Positions 51,075 to 59,879 of a stretch of 64,000 nucleotides of DNA are shown piece by piece. Every line of letters begins with the position of its first letter. Within the stretch, counting starts at the first letter, position 1. The notes under the pieces were generated by a model. It saw only the letters and a list, made by a program, of their open reading frames with translations, was not told where the DNA came from and did not search any database. The stretch spans positions 42,942 through 106,941 of the forward strand of contig CANRAS010000008.1 of assembly GCA_947628655.1 (NCBI GenBank). Reading direction: 5' to 3'. The DNA comes from an uncultured Clostridia bacterium (GTDB taxonomy: Bacteria; Bacillota; Clostridia; Oscillospirales; Ruminococcaceae). Position numbers and translations under genes: made by a program.

Positions 51075-52150
51075 GGGCAAACGCCAAAATGCACCGCGCG
51101 AATGGTACTTTTAATATGCTTTTTACTTAATTTCGCACTATAAAGCGCCGTTTCATCTGCGCGGACGGCGCGTTATTCCGCAAATTGCGCCGAACGTTCG
51201 GTGAATTTTGTGAATATTGTGAATTTGGCGAATAGTAGGAATTTGGCGCGGACTGCTTTCAAATACGGCTAACAACGGCAAAAAAAGCGAGTAAAAAAAG
51301 CACCGCGCAAACGGTGCTTTCGGTATGCTTTTTACTAGGCTTTAGCGCTATAAAGCGCCGTTTCATCTGCGCAGACAGCGCGTTATTCTGCGCATTGTGC
51401 CGAACGTTCGGTGAATTTTGTAAATATTGTGAATTTGGCGAACAGTAAGAATTTGGCGCGGACTGCGTTCAAACACAGCTAACAACGCCAAAAAGCGGTA
51501 AAAAAGCACCGCGCTACGGTGCTTTCGGTATGCTGTTTACTCGGCTTTAGCGCTATAAAGCGCCGTTTCATCTGCGCGGACGGCGCGTTATTCCGCAAAT
51601 TGCGCCGAACGTTCGGTGAATTTTGTGAATATTGTGAATTTGGCGAATAGTAGGAATTTGGCGCGGACAGCTTTCAAATACGGCTAACAACGGCAAAAAA
51701 GCGAATAAAAAAAGCACCGCGCGAACGGTGCTTTCGGTATGCTTTTTACTAGGCTTTAGCGCTATAAAGCGCCGTTTCATCTGCGCGGACAGCGCGTTAT
51801 TCCGCAAATTGCGCCGAACGTTCGGTGAATTTTGTGAATATTGTGAATTTGGCGAATAGTAAGAATTTGGCGCGGACTGCTTTCAAATACGGCTAACAAC
51901 GGCAAAAAAAGCGAGTAAAAAAGCACCGCGCTACGGTGCTTTCGGTATGCTTTTTACTAGGCTTTCGCGCTATAAAGCGCCGTTTCATCTGCGCGGACGG
52001 CGCGTTATTCTGCGCATTGTGCCGAACGTTTGGTGAATTTTGCGAATAATGTGAATTTGGCGAATAGTAAGAATTTGGCGCGGACTGCTTTCAAATACGG
52101 CTAACAACGGCAAAAAAGCGAGTAAAAAAAGCACCGCGCGAACGGTGCTT
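51075..52150 (-). repeat. Tandem array of five 206-209-bp units derived from the zinc-ribbon gene
   Basis: Six copies of a GCACCG/CGGTGC hairpin start at 51091, 51300, 51506, 51714, 51923 and 52131. Between them each unit carries a segment that matches the zinc-ribbon gene at about 52470-52548 (on the minus strand NNALSAQMKRR versus NNAPSAQMKRC) joined to the gene's own end (AGCGCTA stop region and terminator). Open frames at 51568-51807 and 51985-52188 are leftovers of this coding sequence. Confidence 0.85.
52124..52150 (-). terminator. Terminator of the three-zinc-ribbon gene
   Basis: GCACCG/CGGTGC stem, followed on the minus strand by TTTTTTTAC. It is the source copy for the hairpins of the tandem array. 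Confidence 0.8.
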
Positions 52151-52177
52151 TTAATATGCTGTTTACTTGATTTCGCG

Positions 52178-54154
52178 CTATGAAACAACGTCGGTGAAAT
52201 TATCCGATAACTGCGCGGTGCTGTCTAACGTCTGCCGTATGCTTTGAGCAACATACGGCTCTGCCGCGTCCGCTTTCGTGCTGATTATGATAATCACCGC
52301 GACAGCGACAAACACGGCTATGATTACCGCAAGCACGATAATCGGCATTTTGCTTTTCGCTTTTGGAGCGGGAGCGGTCGGGCGGGGCTGACCGCCGACA
52401 AGCGAGCGCCCGCAGTTCGGGCAAGCCGTGCTTTCGGCGGGTATCATACCCCCGCAGAAGATACACCGTTTCATCTGTGCGGACGGCGCGTTATTCTGCA
52501 TATTTGGCGAATTTTGTGCGTACGTCGCGGACTGCGTTCTGACGGAGTTTTTCCTGCGCTCTATGCGGTTTTGCGGGTCGCGCGTATCGGCGTTGCCCCC
52601 GCGCCTGTCTTTGAGAGGCAATTCCGTGACTTCGGGCGCGGTTTCCGCGATAAACGCCTCGCTTTCCATATCCGATGAATTTTGCGAATACGGCGCGGGC
52701 TGGGTTCTGACGGAATTTTTTCTGCGCTCTATGCGGTTTTCGGGGTCGCGCGTATCGGCATTACCGCCGCGCCTGTCTTTGAGGGGCATTTCCGTAACTT
52801 CGGGCGCAGTTTCCGCGATAAACGCCTCGCTCTCCGAAAAATCACCGCCGAACCTGTTTTGACTTGAAAAATCGGCGGGTTTCTTCTCAGCGGAATTTTC
52901 CGCAGCCGTACCAAATTCCGGGATACTTTGCTGTATTTCCACGGGAATATCTTCGTCGAAATCTTCGGGTATATTGTCCGCGGTTTTGTCGGGTTCGGGA
53001 ACGCTCTGCGCTGGTTCGCCCATGCTTTCGAGTTTCGGAGCTTTCGGTTCTTCCGCAGGGGCAGACTTCTCCTGTATCGGCGGAACGTCCGCTGTCGGCA
53101 TACCGCTTTGCGAACTGTCATTGTTCATCGGCATCGGCGCGTCGAACTCGTCCATGGACGCGCCGAGGAATTTGTACGGGTCAAGGTCAACGTCCGCGTT
53201 CGGGTCCTCGTCCATTGAGTAGTCCTCAAGAACGCGAACCTCGCTGAGCGTCATCGAGAGCGGTTCTGCCGAAAGGTCGCCGCTTAGCTGGAAGTCCTCC
53301 ATTTCGCGCTCTTCGCCTTTTTTCGGCTCTTTTTGCCGAACGTAGGTTTCAACGGAATTTATAGTCGGCATTCCCGCGGAACTGAAACTTGACAGTTGTT
53401 CATTCAGCCTTGACAAATCATCGGCTGACGAACCCATACCGAGCGGCGACGGCGAGCTGTTGAACATCGGGTCAACCCCGCCCGCGTTCATGGTGTTCCC
53501 GCCAAACGCGCCGAAATCCCCGCCGAACCCGCCAAGTCCTCCAAAACCGCCCGTAAGCGCGTCGGAATCGTTATTGAAAAGCGGAATGCCGTTCGACTGC
53601 GACAGCGCGTTGTTGTTCGGCATACTTCCAAGGGGCATACCGCATTTTTCGCAGACATTCGGATTATGCTGCATACGCATACCGCAGTTGGAGCAGAACA
53701 CGAGCTTTTCGACGCTCCCGCTTATCGAGTCGGAGGACGATTCCTGCAAAACCGCGCGAACGTCCGCGCCCACGCCCGCCTGTTCCTCGCCGCCTATCGG
53801 CTTTGCCTTGAGCGCCGCGCCCGACTGTTCCTCGCCGAACTCAATATACTTCGGTTTGAGGTCGCGCCCGCCTACGCCTGTTTCCCCGCCGATAAACTGC
53901 GGTTTCAGGTTCTTTCCCGTATTTTCCTCGGCAAGTCCCTGCAAATGCGGTTTTACATCGCCGGCGACCACGTTTTCGCCGTCGTCGGACACGGTGACTT
54001 TAGCCGTCGGAGCGTCCTGTCCGCCAACGCCTGTATCGATATTTCTTCCGGGCAGACCGCTTGCCTCCAACGCCTCGTCGGGTACGGGCATACCGCACTC
54101 CAGACAGAACGAAAACCCTCTGACCAATTCCGCGCCGCAATTCTTACACTGCAT
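52178..54154 (-). CDS. Membrane-anchored protein with three zinc ribbons and a tandem duplication
   Basis: 658 residues. Zinc ribbon 1 is at 3-20 (CKNC, CLEC), ribbon 2 at about 153-170 (CSNC, CEKC) and ribbon 3 at C564/C567 and C578/C581, followed by a membrane helix at about 604-624 and a 35-residue outside tail. Between them lie Gly-rich, acidic and Pro-rich disordered stretches. Residues 441-496 and 497-552 are two 56-residue copies (ESEAFIAETAPEVTE, RRGGNADTRDP, RIERRKNSVRTQ). No enzyme domain; a scaffold or sensor is the best guess. A GAGGG site precedes the ATG. The 3' end has been amplified downstream. Confidence 0.8.
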   Translation of the reverse strand: MQCKNCGAELVRGFSFCLECGMPVPDEALEASGLPGRNIDTGVGGQDAPTAKVTVSDDGENVVAGDVKPHLQGLAEENTGKNLKPQFIGGETGVGGRDLKPKYIEFGEEQSGAALKAKPIGGEEQAGVGADVRAVLQESSSDSISGSVEKLVFCSNCGMRMQHNPNVCEKCGMPLGSMPNNNALSQSNGIPLFNNDSDALTGGFGGLGGFGGDFGAFGGNTMNAGGVDPMFNSSPSPLGMGSSADDLSRLNEQLSSFSSAGMPTINSVETYVRQKEPKKGEEREMEDFQLSGDLSAEPLSMTLSEVRVLEDYSMDEDPNADVDLDPYKFLGASMDEFDAPMPMNNDSSQSGMPTADVPPIQEKSAPAEEPKAPKLESMGEPAQSVPEPDKTADNIPEDFDEDIPVEIQQSIPEFGTAAENSAEKKPADFSSQNRFGGDFSESEAFIAETAPEVTEMPLKDRRGGNADTRDPENRIERRKNSVRTQPAPYSQNSSDMESEAFIAETAPEVTELPLKDRRGGNADTRDPQNRIERRKNSVRTQSATYAQNSPNMQNNAPSAQMKRCIFCGGMIPAESTACPNCGRSLVGGQPRPTAPAPKAKSKMPIIVLAVIIAVFVAVAVIIIISTKADAAEPYVAQSIRQTLDSTAQLSDNFTDVVS

Positions 54155-54206
54155 AACATTTCCCTCATAAATCGTACAATTTCCCCGTGGGGAACACTCT
54201 AGCTAT

Positions 54207-54235
54207 ATTATACAATATTATTTTGCAAAAGTCAA
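54207..54235 (-). promoter_or_regulatory. Promoter of the three-zinc-ribbon gene
   Basis: Minus strand TTGACT, 17 bp, TATAAT. A TTCCCC/GGGGAA hairpin lies in the leader (54180-54193). Confidence 0.8.
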
Positions 54236-54319
54236 TTACTTTTAGCGAAAATTTTCTGCTAGAAATAGCGGTTAGAGATAAGAGGTTAGAGGTAAGAAGT
54301 AAGAACGCGGCGCAGCAGC

Positions 54320-54614
54320 CGTAAACCGCTCCGCCGTAGGCTGTAAAAGTTTCGCCAGCCTTTTCAAAGGCTGCGGGAGTCCAGAGGGCAGAGCCCTCTG
54401 GTCGCCGCGAAGCGGCGAAACTTCGCTCAAGAGCTCCGCAAAAGGGTGAATTTTTTCGCGTAGCGGAGCGGAGCGAAAAAAGAGGGGAAAGCCCTGCGAT
54501 AGAGGGCTTTCCCCTTGCGCCTAGTGGAGCGCACGAAGTGCGCGGAACGGTCGGTTTAAAGCAACCTCTCCGCGCGCGGAATGCCGGTGACATTCCGCGC
54601 GCCAAAAGCCACCT
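54320..54614 (+). repeat. Family A structured repeat, copy A6
   Basis: A TTAGAGG-type run (54262-54306) precedes the head. CAGCC/GGCTG stem, CCAGAGGGC stem, CGCCGC-GAA hairpin, a TTTTTTCGC-rich variable arm, GGGGAAAGCCCT hairpin with loop GCGATAG, GCGCAC-GAA hairpin and the CGCGCGGAATG hairpin. It ends after the CCAAAAGCCACCT string, without the tail seen in A2. Confidence 0.8.
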
Positions 54615-54707
54615 CACGAGCCATAAGCCCAAAGCCACTTAACCCTATAAAGCAACGTTAAAGCCTTGCGCCATACGCGCTAACCGCTGTAAGGCAACAT
54701 CATATCC

Positions 54708-54744
54708 AATCCACGCTCCCCGCCTACGGCGGGGAGCGTGGATT
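54708..54744. repeat. 17-bp CCGCCTACGGCGG-type hairpin
   Basis: Near-perfect arms 54708-54724 and 54728-54744, loop TAC. There is no adjacent gene end to terminate. Confidence 0.6.
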
Positions 54745-54796
54745 AATTAAAAGCCACGTTAAAAATATTCAATTGTAAAAGAACTGTTTACTGCGG

Positions 54797-54960
54797 TTGC
54801 ACACTCACGTTACGCGTCGCCGTGTCATCCAAGTGCCGCACCGCTGTCTTTCGTCGGAATAGGACGCGTTCCCTCCGAACGATACCATGGTAACGGGTCG
54901 AGAAGTCAGGCGGGGAAACGAACTCCGCTCCGTGTTAAACGGCTCTTCTCGAATTGAGAT
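54797..54960. ncRNA. Possible structured RNA of unknown class
   Basis: A non-coding, non-repetitive stretch with nested complementarity: ACGCGTC (54812-54818) with 54863-54869, a palindrome TACCATGGTA (54883-54892), and an 8-bp stem TCGAGAAG (54898-54905) with 54945-54952 enclosing a GCGGGG/CTCCGC hairpin and a CCGT/ACGG hairpin, i.e. a three-way junction. It does not match tmRNA, RNase P, SRP RNA, 6S or riboswitch consensus that I can recall. Strand is uncertain. Confidence 0.35.
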
Positions 54961-55122
54961 AATTTTAAATCAACGCGAACTGCATTTTACTGCATAAGTT
55001 TTTAGGCGCGTTACAGTTTCCCGCGCATAATTTAATTCTCGGCGGTGAAACCGCTGTTAAAACACACCAAAAGACATTCAAATATTTGTTAGTTTGCACA
55101 AGAGAATTTGCGTTCAAATATG

Positions 55123-55151
55123 TTGACATTTTAATAAAAACGCATTATAAT
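55123..55151 (+). promoter_or_regulatory. Promoter of the 55200 gene
   Basis: TTGACA (55123-55128), 17 bp, TATAAT (55146-55151); full consensus. Confidence 0.85.
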
Positions 55152-55199
55152 GTAGTTACAACATAACATCGAACAAATTTCAACAAGGAGGTTACACGC

Positions 55200-55685
55200 A
55201 TGAAAAAAATAGTAATCCCAATCATCATCGCGGCGGTATTAGGAGCAGGCGGTGTTGTTACGGCAGTCGCGCTTAATAAACCCTCAACTGCCGTTGCAGA
55301 CAATGAAGTCGGCGCGCCCGAAATCGCAGAGGGGAAATATTACCTGAACGGCGATGTGAACAGCGGGGCATACTTTGAACTTACCGACAGCACCCTCAAA
55401 CTGAATTTTGACGGTGACGGGTACGCAATGGTTTATGACGCATGCATTAACGAGGGCTGGGACGAATGGAACGCCGACCACACCGCTAATATGTTCCTCT
55501 TGGATTATTGCAAGGAAAATCCCTATACCGTTTTCAACTTGGAGCACCTCACAACAATTGATATAGAAAGGCACTACGCGTATATGAACGACGACGGCAC
55601 TCCCGCCGATGATATAGGCTCGTTTATGTACGACGGCAAGTCAATCAGTTGTTCCCCGTTGGGAGATTTTACTCTTGTTGAGTAA
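55200..55685 (+). CDS. Secreted or membrane-anchored small protein of unknown function
   Basis: 161 residues. An N-terminal hydrophobic segment (about 4-25) without a lipobox Cys is followed by an acidic soluble domain with GKYYLNGDVNSGAYFELTDSTLKL, a motif reminiscent of short beta-rich modules seen in secreted Clostridia proteins. Two Cys in the middle and one near the end could form a disulfide. An AAGGAGG site precedes the ATG; own promoter and terminator make it monocistronic. Confidence 0.75.
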   Translation: MKKIVIPIIIAAVLGAGGVVTAVALNKPSTAVADNEVGAPEIAEGKYYLNGDVNSGAYFELTDSTLKLNFDGDGYAMVYDACINEGWDEWNADHTANMFLLDYCKENPYTVFNLEHLTTIDIERHYAYMNDDGTPADDIGSFMYDGKSISCSPLGDFTLVE

Positions 55686-55706
55686 TTTCAAACTAATTCA
55701 ATCAAT

Positions 55707-55736
55707 AATCCCCCGCAGGAGCGGGGGATTATTTTG
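55707..55736 (+). terminator. Terminator after the 55200 gene
   Basis: 10-bp stem AATCCCCCGC with loop AGGA, followed by ATTTTG. Confidence 0.8.
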
Positions 55737-55800
55737 CTTGTCAGCGTTCAGACCTCCTGCCGAATATCGGTCAAAACCCGCCGTTTGACGGTTGTCGGCT

Positions 55801-56208
55801 TTACGAGTATAAAAGCGCGAAATACATTCCCGCGAACACTCCCGCCGCTATCGCCATAACGCCCGCCGCCGCGAGGCAAAGCACGAGATGTTTCAGCGAG
55901 TATTTCAGCTTTGGAGAGGGCGCGTTTTCGTCCTTTATATCCACGGTTTTCAGTATCGGCGAAACGCTTTCCGCGTTCGGCGCGGGAGCGTTTGCGGGGG
56001 TACTTGCGGGAGCGTTTACGGGAGTACTTACGGGAACGCTTGTTTCAGCGGGCGTTGTTGCTGTCGCACTATTGTCCGCATTAGAGTTTACCGCCGAAGT
56101 GAAACTAATGCTCTGCGCAGGCTGAACCCGCGCGGTCTGTTCCGCGCCGCAGTACGGGCAGAAACGAGTGTTATCCGAAATTTCTTTTCCACATTCTTCA
56201 CAAAACAT
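55801..56208 (-). CDS. Small zinc-ribbon protein with Pro/Thr/Ala linker and C-terminal membrane helix
   Basis: 135 residues. N-terminal zinc ribbon (CEEC at 3-6, CPYC at 17-20), then a low-complexity linker with near repeats STPVNAPA, STPANAPAP, then a membrane helix at about 108-130. The layout is like a shortened version of the protein at 52178. A GAGGAAG site precedes the ATG. Function unknown; tail-anchored with the ribbon in the cytosol is likely. It probably follows the OGG1 gene in one transcript (27-bp gap). Confidence 0.78.
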   Translation of the reverse strand: MFCEECGKEISDNTRFCPYCGAEQTARVQPAQSISFTSAVNSNADNSATATTPAETSVPVSTPVNAPASTPANAPAPNAESVSPILKTVDIKDENAPSPKLKYSLKHLVLCLAAAGVMAIAAGVFAGMYFALLYS

Positions 56209-56235
56209 TATTATACTTCCTCTCTGTTGAGAATT

Positions 56236-57033
56236 TTAGACTTTTATCAACCCGTCCGCGCGTATGCTGTCGAACAGGTACTGTTGTGCCACGCCCTCCG
56301 CGCCGCGCGTACATTCGGGCAGACCGTTCGGGTAATACTCCGCCATAACGCGCCTTACCCAAACATCTTTCGGGAACGCGTCGAGCTTGTGGAACGCGAA
56401 CAGCAACACGCAGTCCGCGACCTTATCGCCTACGCCGACTATTTGTTTTAGGTATTCCCGCGCGTTGCCGAGCGGCATCGCGTACACGCTTTCCAAATCC
56501 GTTTCGCCCGAATTTACGCGCCTTACCGCGTCGGCTATGTACCGCGCTCTGAAACCCGCCCTAAGCGGCGCGAGTTCCTCGGCGGTGATACCGCTCAGGC
56601 GCTTTGCACTAGGGAAAGCGAACCCGCCGTCTGCGCGTTCGCCGAAGTTTTCGCAAAGGCGTTCGATAATCCCCGATATTCGCGGAATGTTGTTGTTCTG
56701 CGAGATAATAAAGCCGATAAGCGTTTCAAAAGGCTCTTGCCGAAGTATCCGTATCCCCGCCGAATGTCCGCACGCGGATTTCAGAACGGGGTCGGCGGAA
56801 AACCGCCTTATGTATTCGCCGTAATCCGTGTTTAAGTCGAAATAATTTTCGAGAAACCCGCGGGAATGTTCGCTCTCAACAACAACGCCGTCCGCGGTTT
56901 CCCTCGCGGTAATCTGCTTTCCGCCGACTATCGCCCGAAAAACGCCGTCCGCGTCCTGTTTCCACCGAAAGCATTGTCCGCATTGGAACGTCCTTTTTAT
57001 ATCTATATCCGAATTTTTTATCACTAATTTCAT
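56236..57033 (-). CDS. 8-oxoguanine DNA glycosylase/lyase (OGG1 type)
   Basis: Removes 8-oxoG from DNA. The N-terminal domain starts with FQCGQCFRWK. The HhH motif is GVGDKVADC with catalytic Lys204, and the conserved Asp is D223 in LDAFPKDVWV. Length 265 aa is that of OGG1 rather than the short archaeal forms. AGAGG lies upstream of the ATG. A eukaryote-like OGG1 is well known in Clostridia. Confidence 0.92.
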   Translation of the reverse strand: MKLVIKNSDIDIKRTFQCGQCFRWKQDADGVFRAIVGGKQITARETADGVVVESEHSRGFLENYFDLNTDYGEYIRRFSADPVLKSACGHSAGIRILRQEPFETLIGFIISQNNNIPRISGIIERLCENFGERADGGFAFPSAKRLSGITAEELAPLRAGFRARYIADAVRRVNSGETDLESVYAMPLGNAREYLKQIVGVGDKVADCVLLFAFHKLDAFPKDVWVRRVMAEYYPNGLPECTRGAEGVAQQYLFDSIRADGLIKV

Positions 57034-57454
57034 ATTTTTGAAAAACCTCTTGTTTGTTTCTTTAATTGCAAATGACCGTTTCTAGTAGCTAGAGAGTAGA
57101 TGCTAGTAACTAGTATAGGTGCGCCCTGCGGGCGCGGAAAGATTGTCTTTAAGTCACCGCGTTGTTCGCGTTGTCGCGCGTTTGGCGTGGCTCAATTCAA
57201 GCGCCCCGCGCCCTTATCCCGCGTACCCTTACCGCCCCGCGTCAAACGCGCCCTTACCGCCTGTACCGCGCCGTTGCCCGACCGCCCGCAATTCGCCTGC
57301 GGCGAATTAACGCCGCTGTCGCGGCGTTGTTTTGCGCTTTGCGCAAAACGCGGGCTAGGTTGCCTGCGGCGCACCGCCCTCTCGTTTACTGCCGTCTAAT
57401 TCACATCATATCTGAAATTTTATCCCAAATTTCATAAAAATTTTACAAAACCCC
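57034..57454. other. Intergenic block with family B copy, no gene
   Basis: A CTAGTAGCTAGAGAG-type short repeat (57080-57117), a GCGCCC/GGGCGC hairpin (57121-57136), the AGATTGTCTTTAAGTCA string and copy B4. The remainder (57370-57450) is AT-rich leader. Confidence 0.65.
57185..57356 (+). repeat. Family B repeat, copy B4
   Basis: Same start and end as B2 and B3. The variable hairpin is ACGCCGC/GCGGCGT, and the TTTTGCGC hairpin has loop TT instead of TCC. Confidence 0.7.
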
Positions 57455-57483
57455 TTGATTATTTACTTTAATTATAATACAAT
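57455..57483 (+). promoter_or_regulatory. Promoter of the DUF6062-tsaD-aroK unit
   Basis: TTGATT (57455-57460), 17 bp, TACAAT (57478-57483). Confidence 0.55.
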
Positions 57484-57577
57484 ATAAGTAAGAATTCAAG
57501 TACTTTGTACAGTTTTTCAAAAATTTGCACATTCTTTTCACGGATTGTACAAGTGAAAGGGAAGAAAGGAAGTTTTT

Positions 57578-58273
57578 ATGAGAGAAAGTCTGCTTACGAT
57601 ACCGATTAACGAGGTGTTTGAACCGCGCGTGGGCTGTCCCATATGCGCTATGCGCAACACGGTTGAAACGCATATCAGCGAGTACATAATGGGCGCGGCG
57701 ATGATGGAACCCGATGTCCGTATCGAAACAAATAAGCTGGGTTTCTGCCGTGAACACTACAATATCCTGCTAAAGCAGAACAACCGCCTGTCGCTTGCGC
57801 TGATGTTAAACACTCACCTCGCCGAACGCCGCAAGGAGATGTTTGACGGGAAAAGCGGTCTTAGGCGCTACTCCAAAAAAAGCACCCCCGAAGAGCAGAC
57901 GTGCTTTGTATGCTCAAAAGTAAATTGGGGCGTGGAGCATATGCTGGGTACGCTTTACAATATGTGGAAAGACGAGGGTTTCAGAAAGCTGTACTCTCAG
58001 CAGGAATTTATCTGCCTAAAGCATTACGACCTGCTTATGCTCGGCGCTGTCAGGCACTTGAAAAAAGATGATTTGAAAACGTTCGCCGACGCTACGGATA
58101 AACTCGCGGGAGAGTATATGAAACAGCTCAACGAGGACGTTCAGCAGTTCTGCGACAGCTTTGACTACCGCAACGCCGCGAAACTCCACAGCGAGGATAT
58201 GGAACACGTCCGCTCGTCAATCGAACGCGCGATAGAGTTCATAACCTCAAGAAAACCAGATGAAAACAGATAA
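57578..58273 (+). CDS. DUF6062-like cysteine-rich protein
   Basis: 231 soluble, helical residues with paired Cys/His strings CPIC, CREHY, CFVC and CLKHY, suggesting two zinc sites. From memory this matches DUF6062, common in Clostridia and often encoded near tsaD; its function is unknown. An AAAGGAAG site precedes the ATG. It is the first gene of a unit with tsaD (24-bp gap), aroK, a CPBP protease and a TM2 protein. Confidence 0.82.
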   Translation: MRESLLTIPINEVFEPRVGCPICAMRNTVETHISEYIMGAAMMEPDVRIETNKLGFCREHYNILLKQNNRLSLALMLNTHLAERRKEMFDGKSGLRRYSKKSTPEEQTCFVCSKVNWGVEHMLGTLYNMWKDEGFRKLYSQQEFICLKHYDLLMLGAVRHLKKDDLKTFADATDKLAGEYMKQLNEDVQQFCDSFDYRNAAKLHSEDMEHVRSSIERAIEFITSRKPDENR

Positions 58274-58297
58274 GATATTTTGAATTAAGGTAAAGAA

Positions 58298-59311
58298 ATG
58301 GATATTCTTGCTATTGAAAGCTCGTGTGACGAAACCGCGGCGGCGGTCGTGCGCGACGGCAGAGAAATAATATCGTCTGTTGTCGCTACACAAATAGAAG
58401 AACACAAATTATACGGCGGGGTAGTTCCCGAAATAGCCTCCCGCAGACATTGCGAGAGCATATGCGCGGTGACGGCGCAGGCGCTGGAGCAAGCGCATAC
58501 CTCCGCCGAAAACATAGACGCGGTAGGCGTGACGTTCGCGCCGGGGCTTATCGGCGCATTGCTCGTCGGCGTAAACTACGCGAAAGCTCTCGCGTGGGGG
58601 CTCGGCAAACCGCTTATCCCCGTTCACCACATACGAGGGCATATCGCCGCGAATTACCTCGCTTACCCCGAACTGAAACCGCCGTATATGTGCCTTGTCG
58701 CGTCGGGGGGACATTCGCATATTGTCGAAGTCCGCGATTACACGGATTTTGCTGTTATAGGAAAAACGACCGACGACGCGGCGGGCGAGTGTTTTGATAA
58801 GGCGGCGCGGGCAATGGGATTTCCGTACCCCGGCGGGAAGTACATTGACGAGGCGTCGGCGCTCGGCGACCCGAACAAGTATACGCTCCCGAAACCGCAC
58901 ACGGCGCGTCCGTATGATTTCAGCTTTTCGGGACTGAAAACCGCCGTGATAAATCTAATCCACAATGCAAATCAAAAGGGCGAAGAAATCGACGCGAACG
59001 CGCTTGCGGCGTGCTTTCAGAAAACGGCAGGCGAAATACTCACCGACAAATTCATCGCCGCCGCCGAAGAATACGGCTATCGTAAAATCGCGCTAGCGGG
59101 CGGGGTTGCCGCGAACAGCGGACTGCGCGCAAGGCTTGCCCTTGTATCTTCCGAACACGGTATGGAGTTTTTCGTCCCTCCGCTTTCGCTTTGCGGAGAT
59201 AACGCCGCGATGATAGGCGCGCAGGCGTTTTACGAGTATAAGCGCGGGAATATCGCCGACGAGAGTTTGAACGCCTGCGCGACAATGGCGATTGACGCGC
59301 GGTGTTATTAA
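58298..59311 (+). CDS. tsaD: tRNA N6-threonylcarbamoyladenosine synthase subunit TsaD (Gcp)
   Basis: Transfers threonylcarbamoyl to A37 of tRNAs reading ANN codons, with TsaB and TsaE. The start MDILAIESSCDETAAAVV, the metal-binding HHIRGH (H111, H115), ASGGHSHIVEV, DDAAGECFDKAARA and LAGGVAANSGLR are present. Length 337 aa is standard. tsaB and tsaE are not in the window. Confidence 0.96.
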   Translation: MDILAIESSCDETAAAVVRDGREIISSVVATQIEEHKLYGGVVPEIASRRHCESICAVTAQALEQAHTSAENIDAVGVTFAPGLIGALLVGVNYAKALAWGLGKPLIPVHHIRGHIAANYLAYPELKPPYMCLVASGGHSHIVEVRDYTDFAVIGKTTDDAAGECFDKAARAMGFPYPGGKYIDEASALGDPNKYTLPKPHTARPYDFSFSGLKTAVINLIHNANQKGEEIDANALAACFQKTAGEILTDKFIAAAEEYGYRKIALAGGVAANSGLRARLALVSSEHGMEFFVPPLSLCGDNAAMIGAQAFYEYKRGNIADESLNACATMAIDARCY

Positions 59312-59329
59312 ACAAACGGAGCAGTTTAT

Positions 59330-59836
59330 ATGAAGAATATCGTTCTTATAGGTATGCCCGCCGTCGGGAAATCCACTATCGGCGTACTTCTCGCGAAATC
59401 CTTGGGATTTTCGTTTGTGGACACGGATCTGATTATTCAGCGGAACACAGGACGGCTGTTGCAGGATATAATCGACGCGGACGGTCTTGGCGAGTTCTGC
59501 CGATGTGAGGAGAACGCCGTTTTGGATGTTGCGGAAACGGAGAACGCCGTTATCGCGACGGGCGGGAGCGCGGTCTACAGCGAAAAGGGTATGCGTTTTT
59601 TGAAAGAAAACGGCGTTGTGATTTACCTCGCATTGCCTGTTGAGGAACTCGAAAACCGCCTGTCCGATATTACAACGCGCGGTATCGCGAAAGCGCCCGA
59701 TGAAACGCTGGAGGATTTATTTGCCCGCCGCGCCGCGCTTTACGAAAAATACGCCGATACCGTGATAAACTGCGCGGGCAAATCCCCCGAACAGACCGTG
59801 CGCGAGATAATAAGCGCGGTTGCGCAGAAAACATAA
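59330..59836 (+). CDS. aroK: Shikimate kinase
   Basis: Phosphorylates shikimate at O3 in aromatic amino acid synthesis. P-loop GMPAVGKST (8-16), DTD (31-33) for Mg and shikimate binding, and ATGGSAVYS (GGG motif reads GGS). Length 168 aa. The ribosome site CGGAG lies upstream of the ATG, 18 bp after tsaD. Confidence 0.92.
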   Translation: MKNIVLIGMPAVGKSTIGVLLAKSLGFSFVDTDLIIQRNTGRLLQDIIDADGLGEFCRCEENAVLDVAETENAVIATGGSAVYSEKGMRFLKENGVVIYLALPVEELENRLSDITTRGIAKAPDETLEDLFARRAALYEKYADTVINCAGKSPEQTVREIISAVAQKT

Positions 59837-59879
59837 GCGTTTCCGAAAATGCTTGTAAATAAAGAAAGTGGTGTTTAAA

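Noticed and set aside
51075..52150. CRISPR array
   Set aside because: Units are about 208 bp with similar sequence throughout, no short direct repeats with unique spacers, and no cas genes.
51568..52188. Two minus-strand frames of 79 and 67 codons
   Set aside because: They are coding-derived remnants in the 208-bp array, interrupted in other units, and not independent genes.
54797..54960. tmRNA, RNase P, SRP or 6S RNA
   Set aside because: The hallmark strings (TTCGAnTCC arm, GAGGAAAGTCC, GGAAGGAAGCAGC) are not present on either strand.
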